Below, piece after piece: positions 17,301 through 29,821 of a stretch of DNA of 64,000 bases. How positions within the stretch are numbered: the first letter of the stretch is position 1; each line of letters begins with the position of its first letter. The notes beneath the pieces were generated by a model that saw only the letters and a program-made list of their open reading frames with translations, did not search any database and had not been told where the DNA came from. The position numbers and the translations under genes were made by a program. Source of the DNA: Rallus limicola (taxonomy: Eukaryota; Chordata; Aves; Gruiformes; Rallidae); the NCBI GenBank assembly GCA_022605955.1, contig JAKCOZ010000021.1:16108161-16172160 (forward strand), in the 5' to 3' direction.

Positions 17301-20300
17301 GTTCTCATTTCTTGTTACCAGATGTTTTTCCCTGACCAGGCTTTCCACAGTCCCCCTCTTGCCTCCTCTGTTGCCTGGTGCTGCCTGAGTCATCGTCATC
17401 TGTATGCAAAGAGCCCGATTCCTGCCAAAGGTGTCATCAAAAATTCCATCTTCATCTCATCTCCTGAGCACCTTCCCAGGTTCTGTGCTTATCTTGTCAC
17501 CTTGCAAGCTCCTCAGGGCCAGGATGGCACCGATGTGGCTCTGGGGTTTATTGAGTAACTGTTGTGCTGCATGTGCCTGGCGCTTCAGTGACACATGAAG
17601 AGAGATAATTGCTGCAGGTCACTGGCTGCTGGAGAGCTCGATGTGGGACAAGAGTGCTGCTTCCTTCCAGTGCTTCATCTGCCTGTAGGATCCTTTCCTG
17701 CTGGGTTGGAGAGTCACAGAGCACTCTTTTACAAGATCAGAGAAGGCAAAATGTAGTGAAGCACAGAAAACAAGCCCCACGTTGTTTCAAGGTAGATCAG
17801 TATTCAAGTGCAAGTGATTTTTAAAGAGGGCTTCCCAGATGAGGCTTTTTGCCTGCTCTAACTGCATCAAGCTGTGCTTAGAGTACAGCTGAACATCTCC
17901 CTTGTAAGCAAGAAGATCTGCCTGATAACTTAGTATTAAGACTGTTTCTGTACCTGCCTGGTGTTTGCATGTTAGATACACTTTGGGTTTTAAAAAGACC
18001 CCAATATTTATGCCTTTTTTTCCCCATCCTGTTCAGTGCCAGCAATGCTGGATGCTCTGGTGACTGGGCCAAACTTGCCTTACTGGCCCCAGGATAAAGC
18101 AGAAGGAAGGCAATGAAGAGGAAGGGGGTTTGGAGATGATAAACCCAGGTTTTCTTTCTTCCCCCTGTCCTGGTGAAGGATGCCTGTTGTAGAGCTGCTG
18201 TTTCTCCACACCTGGCCTGTGTGCATCAAGCATGCTGACTGTGCTTTGGAGTCGTGGCTGCAGCAGCATGGCAGCCCATCCCTTCCAGAGCAGTGCCCCT
18301 GGCAGTGCCAGTGCTCTGGGGTCTGTGCCTGTGCCCAGAGCTCCTGCCAGCCACTCTCTGGGTCCTGGATCCCAGCTTCCCTCTGCTTTCCCCATGGATT
18401 GCTGCCGACAAGGAGTAGCCACGCCAGGACTGGCCCTTTGGGGCAGGCTCCATGGGTGGCTGCTGGGAGCCTGGAGATCAGCATGCTTTCTCCTCTGCTG
18501 CCTGTGGTGTTCAGCTTGTATCCACAAGCCAGCCTCCTGTTTAATTCCCTCATGGCCTGCCCAGGCAGTTAATTATTAATTGTTGGGAGGGTAGTGCTGA
18601 GCCAGAACAGGTTCCAGGCTGGTGGTGGCTCTTTTCAGCCCAAGCCTATCTCACTTGGTTGGTCTTTTCCCTCTGCCTTTCCCGTCTGTATTTCCCTTTT
18701 ACATGCCTGTAGGTGTACAGACTTGGCAACTGACTGCCTGTCCTGCTGAGGACGTGCAGGGGAAGGCAGCAGTTGGTTTTATTGATGCTGCATCGTTAGT
18801 CTGAGTTGTCCCAAACCAGCCTCTGGGTTTTGTGTGGTTTCCCAATGCGGCTATACACACAGGGGCTCAGGAGAATGGACTGAAGCTAGTCATACAATGA
18901 GATTACACCAGTGTTGATACTCTAATCCAGCCAAGCTGCTGCTGACTAATACTCTTTAAAGCTTGATTTTCACTGCACAGCCTTCCTGCTCGGGCTGGGC
19001 TGGGTTACTGGGGTAATGGCAGGGCTGAGGAAGCAGCAAAGTCTGTTAAAGGGTTGGCTGCTGGTGTATGGGGTCTGGGTGGTGCTGGAACCCCCATGGA
19101 ACTGATTGAACCTTCCAGCCTGAGCTGATTCCTTACCCCTGGAAAGAGGGGTGGAAACATTTCTTCTGTGTTACTGAGCAGAGTTGTGGGCTGGAGGGGA
19201 GAGGGAAGAGGATGGTGATGTGACCATCCCTTGGGATGCAGCCAGTGGTTAGTTTGGTGTCAGACCTTGTCCTGCACTAAGTGCCCCACCACAGGTAGTG
19301 GTGTGTGAGCATCAGTCTGCAAGCAGATGAGGGATAACTGGCATGTGGAGCTGGCAGAAGCCGGGTGTTTGGGCTGAGGCTCTCCTCTCTAGCAACCCGG
19401 GGAGTCTCCTGAGGCGGTGAGATGAGTGGGAGCAGGAAGGCCAGGTGACAGCCTGGTCCCGGTAAGAAGCGTGTCTGTCCTGTGGTTAACTGAAGCTAAT
19501 GCTTTCCTAACTGCAGAGGAAGAGACAGACACAGACTGGAAAGTGACTTCCCAAGAGTCACAAAACAAAGTTAATAACTTTTCTGGATTTGAATTGTGTT
19601 TGGTCCCCTGACTGTACTGCCTTTCGAGTGGCTGAGGTGAGCGCTGCGGTGTTGTTGCCCACCTCTGATGTTCTTCCTGTTGTATTTCAATGTTTCTTCT
19701 TCTTTTTGCAGGAAAGGCTAAGGTACCTACTGGCCTTGCTGTTGTTGCTGCATGGAGCAGACTCTTTCTACGTACCTGGTGTGGCTCCTATCAACTTCCA
19801 CCGCAATGATCCTGTGGAAATAAAGGTAAGATGAACTTAGCTGCATCTGTCAGTCTGGTTTGGATTGGGCTTTTTTTAAGTTTTCTTGTGTTTTGGGGTT
19901 TTCCTTCTTTATATCATAGCAGCTAAGCAGGACTAGGAAGCCAAATTTGGGGATCCTGTTACTAAACTTTTGAGGGAGGAGAGTTTATTTTGTTCACAAC
20001 GTTCCTGCTGGGTGTTGGGGATAAACACCCCTCAGCTGGTCACTGTCATCCTCTTACCCTGCAGTTCCCAACACAATTCTTTATATTGCTTCTTGTATCT
20101 TCTACCAAATTCCTCCAGCAGTTGCAGCAAAGTCTTCAGGATGTTTCTCTGGGAAAAGAGCTTTCTGTCTCACTGCAGCTTTGAAGTGAATATAATCAGA
20201 GATTTCTCTCCAGCCTTGTACTTCTTCCTCAGAGTGCTTATAGAGGCTGTGCCTTTAGCTGCTGGGTGAAGGCTGGAATAAAGAAATGGTTTGAATCAGA

Positions 20301-23300
20301 CCTTTTAGCACGAGTTGGGTCTTCAAGTCAAGTGAAATCCATGATGAGCCCAGTCCAAGTGCAGCCAGTTGTCCTTGAGCATTGCAGATCTTAGAAGCCA
20401 GGCTTGCTGAAGAGCTGTTCCTGGGCAGCATCGCTGGCAGTGAATGATGGAACTGCTTCACCCGTGCAGGAGGAAGCTGGGCTTTGTTTCCAGACATCAG
20501 CAGTTTATAGCCCATTTCATTTATTTTTCTAAAGCTGTGGCCTCTGTCTCAGCAAAATCCAGCACCCCTTGGGGATGGTGAGGTTGGCTGCTCCCATGTG
20601 AAGCACAACACAGTTTGCTCTCTGGCCTCAGGCTGCCAGGGCTATTTTTAAGCAAATGAGGCTTGCCTGTGGCTACAGTAGGCTTCCCAGAAGAAGGGGG
20701 CATAGGAATGGCTGTTCTCAAAGGGTTTTCATGAGCCAGAAGCTTCCTCAAGTGATAAGGCAAGTCAGTGTGATTGCCAGTGCTCTTCCAATAAAGGAGC
20801 TTGGCTGCAGTACAAACCACTCCTGGTCTTTGGAGTGACCCTGGCCTTGGCTATCATGGTATGTCTCTGCACTTCCCTCAGGATTTGAGGGAACCTTCTA
20901 GAAATGTTTGTGTTTTGTCACCATCCATTATCTTCCCAATCTGGTGGCTCTCTGGCTTTCCTTGCAGAGATAAAAACTGCTGAGCTCTTTGTATTGCTGG
21001 AGACCAGTGTGACATGAAAGTGTTTTTGGGGGAAATAACTGCAGTCTTGTATGAAAGGGGACTCTGGAATCTCTATTGAGCTCTTGTTTTTTCTTAGGAC
21101 TCCACAAGTGTGTGAAACCAATCCACCATGCTTCTGCCTTCTCTTTCCCTGTCAATGAATTGCTAGTAAATCATAGACTCCACAAATTGTATACAAGAAA
21201 GCAAGCTGGAGTGCTCCCAGCTTCCAAACGTGAGCCTCACAGGAGGCGTCTTGAAGTGAGCTTTAGCTTCTGGCTGATGTTGAGAGGATAGGAAACTCTC
21301 TGAGTTCTGTCCTGGGGATAATCCTTCTGTTCTTCCTCCAGGCTGTGAAGCTCACCAGCTCAAGAACTCAGCTGCCATATGAGTACTACTCCCTGCCCTT
21401 CTGCCAGCCCACCAAGATCACGTACAAGGCTGAGAATCTCGGTAGGTGTCTGCTGAACAGCATGTTCCCCAGCAGTAAGTGGGCTGCCATTTCTGAGCTG
21501 CCTGAGGGTATGTTTACAGGAGTAAAAGCAATTGCAAATGTCATCTCTAATAAACTGTTTGTGGAGAGCCTGCTTCCTCTAATTCATTACGTGCTGGCTG
21601 TTTGCAAATGAGGGTGTCTGTACTGGAAAGAGAAGATGCCTTTCTTGAAGGAGGGCATGTAACCTGCTTTGTTAAGCAGTGCTTGATACTTCCAACAAAA
21701 TAGCTAAACTGCCCTTCAGTCTTATCCTGCCACCCCTGGTGACAAGGGAGACTTGCTGTCCTCATTCCAGCTGTACAGCCCTGCCAGCCCAGGGGCAGGA
21801 TGAGCGGTGAGAAGCCTGGCAGCCTCCAACCCTGCTCTTCTTTTCCCCTTTTCCAGGTGAGGTTCTTCGGGGCGACCGAATTGTAAATACCCCTTTCCAG
21901 GTTTCCATGAACGTGGAGAAGAAATGTGAAGTCCTGTGCAACGTTCCCAATAAGCCAGTCACTCTGACAGTGGAGCAGAGCAAGCTGATGGCCGAGCGGA
22001 TCAGGGAAGATTACTATGTCCATCTGTGAGTCATCCTGAGCCTGGCTTGGTGTCAGTGGGGGTTCTGGGTTGTGGATAAATTTGATCTGAAATGTGTGTT
22101 TCCAGCATTGCTGATAACCTCCCTGTGGCGACACGGCTGGAGTTCTATTCCAATCGTGAGGAAGAGGAGAAGAAGAAGGAGAAGGATGTGCAGTTTGAGC
22201 ACGGATACAGGCTTGGCTTTATGGATGGGAACAAGGTAGAGAATCTAGATGCTGTGTGAGGGGTGCCTGGGGGAGCTCTGGGTGTCTGTCAGAGGGTGTT
22301 GGAAGTCTACCAGAGAGTATCAGAATTGGGAGGGCGACTGAAAGGTTTTATAATGAGGGGAAATGAGGGACAGAGGTTTCTTACTGGAAAAAGGGGGTGG
22401 GTGCTGGACTGCTGGCACGATAGCCAGGAGTCCCAGCTTTGCCTTGCTGTGTAACACTGGACATGTGGTGGCTTCCCCTCAAAGGCAACACCCCCAAAGG
22501 CTGGCTGATCTCTGATAGTCTGGGAGCATTTTGTATTAAAACCCCAAAGAAAACTCAAGTGTTTATGGGAGGAAAAGCTGCTTGAGTCTGTACCCTGGCA
22601 TGTGCATGCCTGCAGGTCCTTTCCATGGTCGTGTGCCCTAAGATGAGCTCTTTAACTTGAGGCTTTGGTGTGACAAACAGCTGCATCTGCTGGTTGTACA
22701 GGCAGCTCTGATGGCTTGAGCCAAAGTTCTCATGGGTGACTGACCCTGCTGTGCCAGCTTGGGGACATTGTACTTTGTTCACATAATAGGTGATGTAAGA
22801 GCCTTTTGAAAGCACAGGGCTTGTGAGTCTGGGTGGTGTGTGTCTGACCAGCAGAGAAAGCAGGCAGGAACCTCAGGCTTGTAGCTGCTGAGCTCTTCCC
22901 AACCTAAATTTGATGACTCTGCTGCACTGAACGTGTGGTTGAGATGTGAGATATAATACTATTTTCCAGGCCAGAAACAGACAGAAACACTGTCCCTGAT
23001 GCCTGGAGTGGTTGAGGTGTTGCTCTTTCTTTCAGCATCTGTGTTCTCTTGTTCTTTTAGCCTTGGAAAGCATTAGCCTGATCTTGCTCTGTAGGACAAT
23101 GCATCTGGGAACAGTTGGAGTCGTTAGTTTTCTGTACTGAAGCTGCTTTCTGCAGTTGTTGCTTCTAAACTCTGCCTGTCCCTTCCCTGGGGTGCTAACA
23201 TGATTTATTCATTGTCACTCTGTTTTAGTTCTACCTGCACAACCACCTCTCCTTCATCCTGTACTACCACAGAGAGGATGTGGAAGAGAACCAAGAGCCC

Positions 23301-26300
23301 ACCTACAGGGTTGTACGGTTTGAAGTGATTCCCCAAAGTATTAAACTAGAAGGTGAGACACAGGGAGGGGAGCAAAGGAGGGGAATCTCCTGTAGTGCCA
23401 AGAGTTGAATGCTACTGATGCATCACCTGGCACCCTGATCCCTCTGTTACAGTCTTGGGGCACTGAAATGGGGGAGTCTGGATTACAGGAACTATAAACC
23501 CCTTTGTTACTAAGGAAGCATCAAAAATAGAGAGATACCCTTGAAAGGCAACCTGTGGGAAGTTAAGTCATATGAAAAGGTTGGAGTTTGGGGTTTAGGG
23601 GTTGGGACTTTTGTGCTGTGTCATCTAGCATGAAGTAGGCATGGCACCTAGCTCTGACCTTGGCCCAGATCCCCCCCACTGGGACACTGTGCAGTCCAGG
23701 ACCCACAGAGTGTTTGGATCTGTTCTAGGAGGACTGAATGTTAAAAATAGTGGTGAGGGGGAAAGCATTTCTTCTCAGAGAGCCCAGCATGAGGCAGGTG
23801 TCTTGAAGGGAGGCTGCTCATTGTGGGTATCATCCCATGCAACTCTGGCAGCAGCAGGCTGTGCTGAAGACATCTTGTTTCTCAGTGTGTCATGTGGAGT
23901 AGAGGGTTTGTTCATGAGAGAGATCTTCAGGCTTCAGAGCCTCTGGCTTTTATCCTCCCAGTTAAGGAAAGCCCTATGTTTAGCTTTCCTCAAAGTTTTC
24001 TAGTGGTGCTCCATCTCTGATCAGAGGAATAGTTTTGCAAACCATGAAGCAGGTGAGAAAGGGATGAGTGCTTCCTCTGCAGTGTTTGGAGTAACTGCAG
24101 CCCAGTGCCATCAGCTTGGGGGGGAGAGGTGGTGCCTGAGGGAAGAGCTGACCTAGTGCATGCTGTGTTTTCCCTTACAGACCTGAAGGCTGATGAGAAG
24201 AGTATGTGCACCCTGCCTGAAGCTACGGGCTCTGCCCCTCAGGAAATAGATCCTTCTAAAGAGAACCAGTTGCTCTTCACCTACTCGGTCCATTGGGAGG
24301 TGAGGCAGTAATGGGAAGCTGGCTGGCAGCTAACTGCCCCTGGCTGGCTGGTAGTCAGGGCTCTGTGTCTGTCACAGAGGGGTTGTGGAGGACACTGGGA
24401 ATGTGCTGGTGTGAGGAGAACTTCCCTGCTCTTTCAGGAGAGTGACATTAAATGGGCTTCTCGCTGGGACACCTACCTGACCATGAGCGACGTGCAGATT
24501 CACTGGTTCTCTATCATTAACTCTGTTGTGGTCGTCTTTTTCCTCTCAGGTGAGTGAGATGTGGGGTGAAGGCAGCTTTAACCATTGATCTGCTCTAAGC
24601 CTTGGCTGTAGGTGGCTCAAGGAGGATGGGGCCATGTCAGGAGGGGCAGGAAACAAACACTGGCACATAAAACCTCCCAGCTCAGGCAGTGGCCCCTGGG
24701 GTCAGACAGTTGCCCTCTAACTGCCAGTGTTGAGGCTGGAAAATGCAGTTTATGCACCTCTCAGCTGTGCATATTTAAGAGGCACTATTTAATATTTAAT
24801 GCATTTAATATTTGCAATATTTAATATTGGGAGAATGATTGGAAAATTGACAAAATATAGTATTTCCAATATTTAAGAGGGGAAAAAACCCCAACCAACC
24901 CAGCCACCCTACAGGAAAGCCACAGTGCTCTTCCCTGCTGGAATCTTGCCCTCCCTACTCCCTGGGGGGGGGTTGTTTCTGTCTTCCCTGAAGGCTGGGT
25001 GAGATGGCTGATGACTCCAGGCCTCCTGTCCCAGGCAGAAGGCGTGTGGCTGGGAGCAGTGCAGTTGCACAGCGTGGGAGCAGCACAGGCGTGTAGAATC
25101 CTCAGAGCTGAACTAGGCTGTGCTTGTTTGCAGGTATCCTCAGCATGATCATCATCAGGACGCTCCGGAAGGACATCGCCAACTACAACAAGGAAGATGA
25201 CATTGTATGTGTGTGTGTGCTCAGAGCTGGGATCAGGCTGGGGGGAAGCACAGATGAGGAGGAACCTAATCTGAATGCTTTGATGTGTTGGCTCTTTCCT
25301 TGCCTCAGTTTCCCCCTCAAGGTGGGGAGGGGCAGTTCTGTCACAACACCTTTGTCTCTGCCCAGTGGCAGATGACCCATTTGAATGTCTTCACACCTAC
25401 CTGATGACTGCAGACAGCTCCATGATGATGTGTCCTGGCTCTGGCAGTTCAGGGCTGAGCTGGTTCAGGCCCAGCAGGAAAGAAGTTTAACTAGAGTGAT
25501 ACAACTGTAGAAAAACCCTATACAGGGGAACCAGTGTCTTGCACTAGCTCTGCTAGACCCTTCATTTCCTCCATTGGACCATATCTAAATGCCTTCTTTT
25601 CCTCTTGTTGCTACAGGAAGATACTATGGAGGAATCTGGTTGGAAACTTGTGCATGGAGATGTCTTCAGGCCTCCGCAGTATCCTATGATCCTCAGCTCT
25701 CTCCTGGGTTCTGGAATTCAGCTCTTCTGTATGATCCTGATTGTCATCTGTAAGTGGCACGTGTTGCAGGGGGTGGCTGTGGTGGGGAGTGATGTTCAAG
25801 GGCGTTTGTAGCTCCCATCAGCTTCAAGCTATGCTCACCTCAGCCTGGGGTCACGTTGAGGCCGCTCCCTGGTATGGGGCTGGTCAAGGTCACTGCCCTG
25901 TGCTCAGCATGGCTGGGTTCCCAGATAACATTTCCCAGCTGAAGGCAGTTATCAGGATGTCAGCCCTGGGAGATAACAGGCTAAGAGACGTGTGTGCCTG
26001 GCCTTCTGAGCCACACCTGCCCAAATCTCTGGGGAAACTGAGGCTAGAGCACGGTCTGTAGGTTGAGATCAAAGCTCTGGCTCCCTCTCTCTGCCCTGTA
26101 CTGGAGGCTGTGGATGCACTAGGCTTTGAAGGAAACAAGCTCTGTGCAGAAGGCAGAGATGCCAGGCAGCTGTGGTCTGTGTGTGGGCCAGGACCCTGTT
26201 CTGCAGATGCTGGTGTAGGTCAGAGCTGCTCTTCCTTGTCCTTTCTTCCCTCTGCAGTTGTTGCCATGCTGGGGATGCTGTCACCTTCCAGCCGAGGCGC

Positions 26301-29300
26301 GCTGATGACTACAGCCTGCTTTCTCTTCATGTTCATGGGGTAGGTGTCTCCACTGCCTCCCACAGCAACGCTGTCCTGCCTGCCCCTCCCTCTCCCCAGC
26401 AAGGAAAGCTCATTTTCTTCCTCTTGGCTTGTTTCTCTCCAGGGTTTTTGGTGGGTTCTTTGCTGGCCGCTTGTACCGGACTCTGAAAGGACATCGATGG
26501 AAGAAGGGAGCCTTTTGTGTGAGTCTGGTGGTGCTGTGCTGCTTACCCAGCAAGACGTGTGGGTGAGCTCCACATGCATCTGTGGGATTTGGTGTGGATG
26601 GAGACCTCCTAGCTTTAGGAGAAAGGGTGAACACCAGAGCTGAAGTAGAGCAGGAGGATGGTCTGAGATCCTTCCCACAGCCCATCCTCAGCAAGAGGGG
26701 TTCACCCTCCACTTGTGCCTGGTCCCAGCAACGGGCTCATTACAAGAGGAGCATCTGGCTGATGTAGTCAGTGTTTTCTCACAACCTGTGGTTGCTCTTG
26801 CAGACAGCAACCCTGTATCCAGGAGTCGTCTTTGGGATCTGCTTTGTCCTGAACTGTTTCATCTGGGGGAAACACTCCTCTGGAGCGGTAGGTACCACCT
26901 TCAGCCTGGAGTCTGCTGGGTGGGAGGAGGGTGATGGGGCTGTCAGAGACTTGCTTAGTTTCACTGTGTCATTGTAAATGTGGGTGCCAGTGCTGGGATC
27001 AACAGGACAATTGTAGAATCAATTAGGTTGGGGAAAAAACCTTTAAGAGGGCTGGAGCAGCTCCCCTCTGGAGAGAGGCTGAGGGAGCTGGGCTGGGTCA
27101 GCCTGGAGAAGAGAAGGCTGTGGGGGGACCTCATTGCAGCTTCCCAGTCCCTGAAGGGAGCAGAGGAACAGGAGGGGAATCAGCTTGTTCAAGGGCAGAG
27201 CCTGGCAGGACAAGGGGGCTGGAGTGAAGCTGGAGGAGGGAAGGGTTAAATTGGATCTTAGGGGGAAGTTCTTTGCAGAGAGAGTGGGGAGGGGCTGGCA
27301 GGGGCTGCCCAGAGAGGGGGTGGGTGCCCCATCCCTGGGGGTGTTGAAGGCCAGGTTGGCTGGGGCCCTGGGCACCCTTGTGTAGCTCCAGGCCTGGAGG
27401 TTGGTGTCCCTGCCTGTGGCAGGGGGTTGGAGCTCTGTGACCCTTGGGGTCCCTCCCAACCCATGCCATTCTATGATTCTATTGTCAAGAGTTGGTCTGG
27501 TTGGAGACTTCAGCCTCACTTCTGTGACTCTTGGTGTGATTCCAGGTGCCTTTCCCTACCATGGTGGCCTTGCTCTGCATGTGGTTTGGGATCTCCTTGC
27601 CCTTGGTCTACCTGGGGTACTACTTTGGGTTTCGCAAGCAGCCCTACGACAACCCTGTGCGGACAAACCAGATCCCCAGGCAGATCCCTGAGCAGAGGTG
27701 GTACATGAATAAATTCGTGGGGTGAGTGATGAGTGTCTGGGAAATGTGGTGAGTTAAGCCCCCTCCCCTCCATCTCCTGGGGTTGCTGATCTCTGCACAC
27801 AGGTGGCAGATGTGTTTCCTGGAGTAATGTGGTATCAGAGAGAACCTGGGCAGGATCAGTGGGGTGTGACCAGTGGGACGTGCTCAGGACTGGGAGCAGC
27901 TGTGCCACTTACTGTCTGAAATGTGTTCCAGCAATGTGGAGCTGCAGAGCTTTTGCTCTGTGTGATTAGAGGGGGCTTCTCATGCCCAGGCAGTCACGTT
28001 CTGCTGCTTACAGCCTTTCTTTCTCTGCAGGATCCTCATGGCTGGCATTCTGCCTTTTGGAGCGATGTTCATCGAGCTGTTCTTCATTTTCAGTGTAAGC
28101 ATCTAACCTGCTGTTCTCCTGAATAGGACTCTTCTTGTGCCCAAGCTTTTGGAAGGGAGGGGGCTTCTGCTGGAGCAGTCTCCTGTTCCTGTACCTCCTG
28201 AGGGAGCTGGCTGGTTCCCTCTGGGCTGTTTGGTGGTGTTTCCATGGAGAGAGCGAGCTGTGGGTCTTGTCAGCCTGTCCTCTTGCTGAAGACACCTGGA
28301 GATGTCTGTAGGATGCTCCTTGAAGGATGGTGGTAAAGATTAAAGCTTCCTGTAACATTAAGAGCAGGACTTTTCCTTGACACAAGACATTGCCTGAGCC
28401 ATCCCTGGTGCTGCCCTCTTCACCTATGGGCAGGGAGGAATTTGAAGGGGAGTGAACAAGCTACCTCACAGCTGTCTGGGCAGCTTTTTGCCACCTGATT
28501 CTGCTGAAGTAATGTTATGAAATGTATTAGATCTGCAGTTTCACCCAGATGAGGCTGAGGGGCTCCTCATTTTCCCTTGGGCTAGCTGCTGGAAGCTGAT
28601 TTTAGGTTCACTGATTGATGACAGTAGATGTTAATGAGTCTCTGCTGTATCTTTGTTTCAGGCAATCTGGGAGAACCAGTTCTATTACCTTTTTGGCTTT
28701 CTCTTCCTGGTGTTTATAATCCTGGTGGTATCCTGCTCCCAGATCAGCATTGTCATGGTGTACTTCCAGCTTTGTGCTGAGGTGAGAGCTCTGCTTTTTG
28801 TAGTTTCAAGGTACTTGCTCCTGGAATAGCACAGGTCACACTGCTGCTGCTGCTCAGCAGGAATCCAGCGTGGCCCAGCTTCAGAGTGTGATTGCTCTTA
28901 ACCCCCCCTGACTCCAGGGAGATGTGAAGCTATTTGATTATCTGCTGGGCTGGGAACTGTGGTTCCATACCAGAAATTCTGCTGGGAGCAGGGTAGCTTT
29001 GCTGATGTCTCTTCCCAAAGAAACCATTTAATTCCATCCAGGTACAAAATGAAATGGGGCCAGAGGCTGAGCCCTGTTCCTTGGTAGCAAGTGCTGTGGG
29101 ACTGCCCTGGCTTTGCTCCACTGTCAGCTTCTCATCCTCTGTATTTGGAAACTCTTCTCTGACAAAACAACTCCCCAGCCCCAAACTGTGGTTTTCCTTT
29201 GAAGGAAAACCACCTGTGCCAGAAAGTTCACAGCTCCTCTGGGACAGGGATGCAGGGAAAGGAAGCCTGGGGGATAATGCTGAGGCTTTCTCCCCTGTCA

Positions 29301-29821
29301 GGATTACCGCTGGTGGTGGAGGACCTTCTTGGTGTCAGGAGGATCTGCCTTCTATGTGCTGATCTATGCCATCTTCTACTTTGTGAACAAGGTATTGTTA
29401 CTCCTCTTGTGGGGAAGTGCCACCTTTTCCAGAGGAGATCGTTGGGTTTGGGAAGGGAAAGGAAACAGTGGGGCCACCTACTCTGTCCCCCACCAGCTGA
29501 TGGTGTTACCAGCCCTCCTGGAGGGGAGAGGTGGCTGGAAGTGCCTGTGTTTCCACCTCAGGGGATCTCTTTTGAGCTAGAGAAAAGGGTTTCCTCCCTT
29601 TGTCAATGCCTTGTTGAGGGCACTGCCTGGTTTGGGGAGCTAACTCTTTGTGTTTTCCTCTTCTGTTTTAGCTGGATATTGTTGAGTTCATTCCCTCCTT
29701 ACTGTACTTTGGCTACACAGCCCTTATGGTCCTGTCCTTCTGGCTCCTCACTGGCACCATTGGCTTCTATGCAGCCTACATGTTTGTCCGGAAGATTTAT
29801 GCTGCAGTGAAAATAGACTGA
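13727..29821 (+). CDS. TM9SF4: Transmembrane 9 superfamily member 4, complete 18-exon CDS, 644 aa
   Basis: Nine-pass endosome/Golgi membrane protein (nonaspanin) linked in other animals to membrane sorting of glycine-rich transmembrane domains, phagocytosis and V-ATPase assembly. Exons: 13727-13747, 19712-19825, 21342-21441, 21857-22025, 22106-22235, 23229-23352, 24181-24299, 24438-24549, 25134-25204, 25617-25749, 26258-26339, 26443-26518, 26804-26887, 27546-27721, 28031-28094, 28662-28781, 29302-29391, 29672-29821. All are GT-AG and in phase, giving 645 codons (human 642 aa). The first exon encodes only MAASAAM. The signal peptide (leucine run in exon 2) probably ends before FYVPG at residue 26. 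The lumenal domain runs to about 281, TM1 is about 283-305, and the remaining spans follow in exons 10-18. The C-terminus KID is the family's KxD/E Golgi-retention motif. This start is chosen because it is the only ATG joining in phase to the signal peptide. Confidence 0.98.
13748..19711 (+). other. TM9SF4: TM9SF4 intron 1 (6 kb)
   Basis: The GT at 13748 follows directly on the seven-codon first exon and the acceptor is at 19710-19711. The first 600 bases are still CpG island; the rest is ordinary intron DNA without a recognised exon, transposon or RNA gene. Confidence 0.75.
22236..23228 (+). other. TM9SF4: TM9SF4 intron 5
   Basis: 1-kb intron between the exon ending in GNK and the one starting FYLHNH. 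Nothing else is recognised in it. Confidence 0.7.
24771..24880. repeat. AT-rich block flanked by 12-bp direct repeats
   Basis: ATATTTAAGAGG occurs at 24771-24782 and again at 24869-24880, bracketing 86 bp that is very rich in ATTTAATATT-type words. It lies in TM9SF4 intron 8. It could be a small insertion with a target-site duplication or local slippage; no known element is recognised. Confidence 0.6.
27013..27049 (-). mobile_element. Short older CR1 remnant, minus orientation
   Basis: GTAGAATCAATTAGGTTGGG and the following CCTTTAAG resemble the reverse complement of a CR1 3' end from another subfamily. It abuts the larger plus-strand CR1 that follows. Confidence 0.55.
27050..27486 (+). mobile_element. 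CR1 LINE 3' fragment, plus orientation
   Basis: 437 bp of CR1 3' sequence, 5'-truncated, ending in the typical ATTCTATGATTCTA tail at about 27473-27486. It sits in TM9SF4 intron 13 and ends 59 nt before the exon 14 acceptor (27544-27545). It is the longest of the four young copies here. Open frames inside it are not genes. Confidence 0.95.

Noticed and set aside
27043..27519. 158-codon minus-strand frame shared with frames at 38 and 59 kb
   Set aside because: The shared peptide comes from antisense CR1 sequence, not from a gene family.
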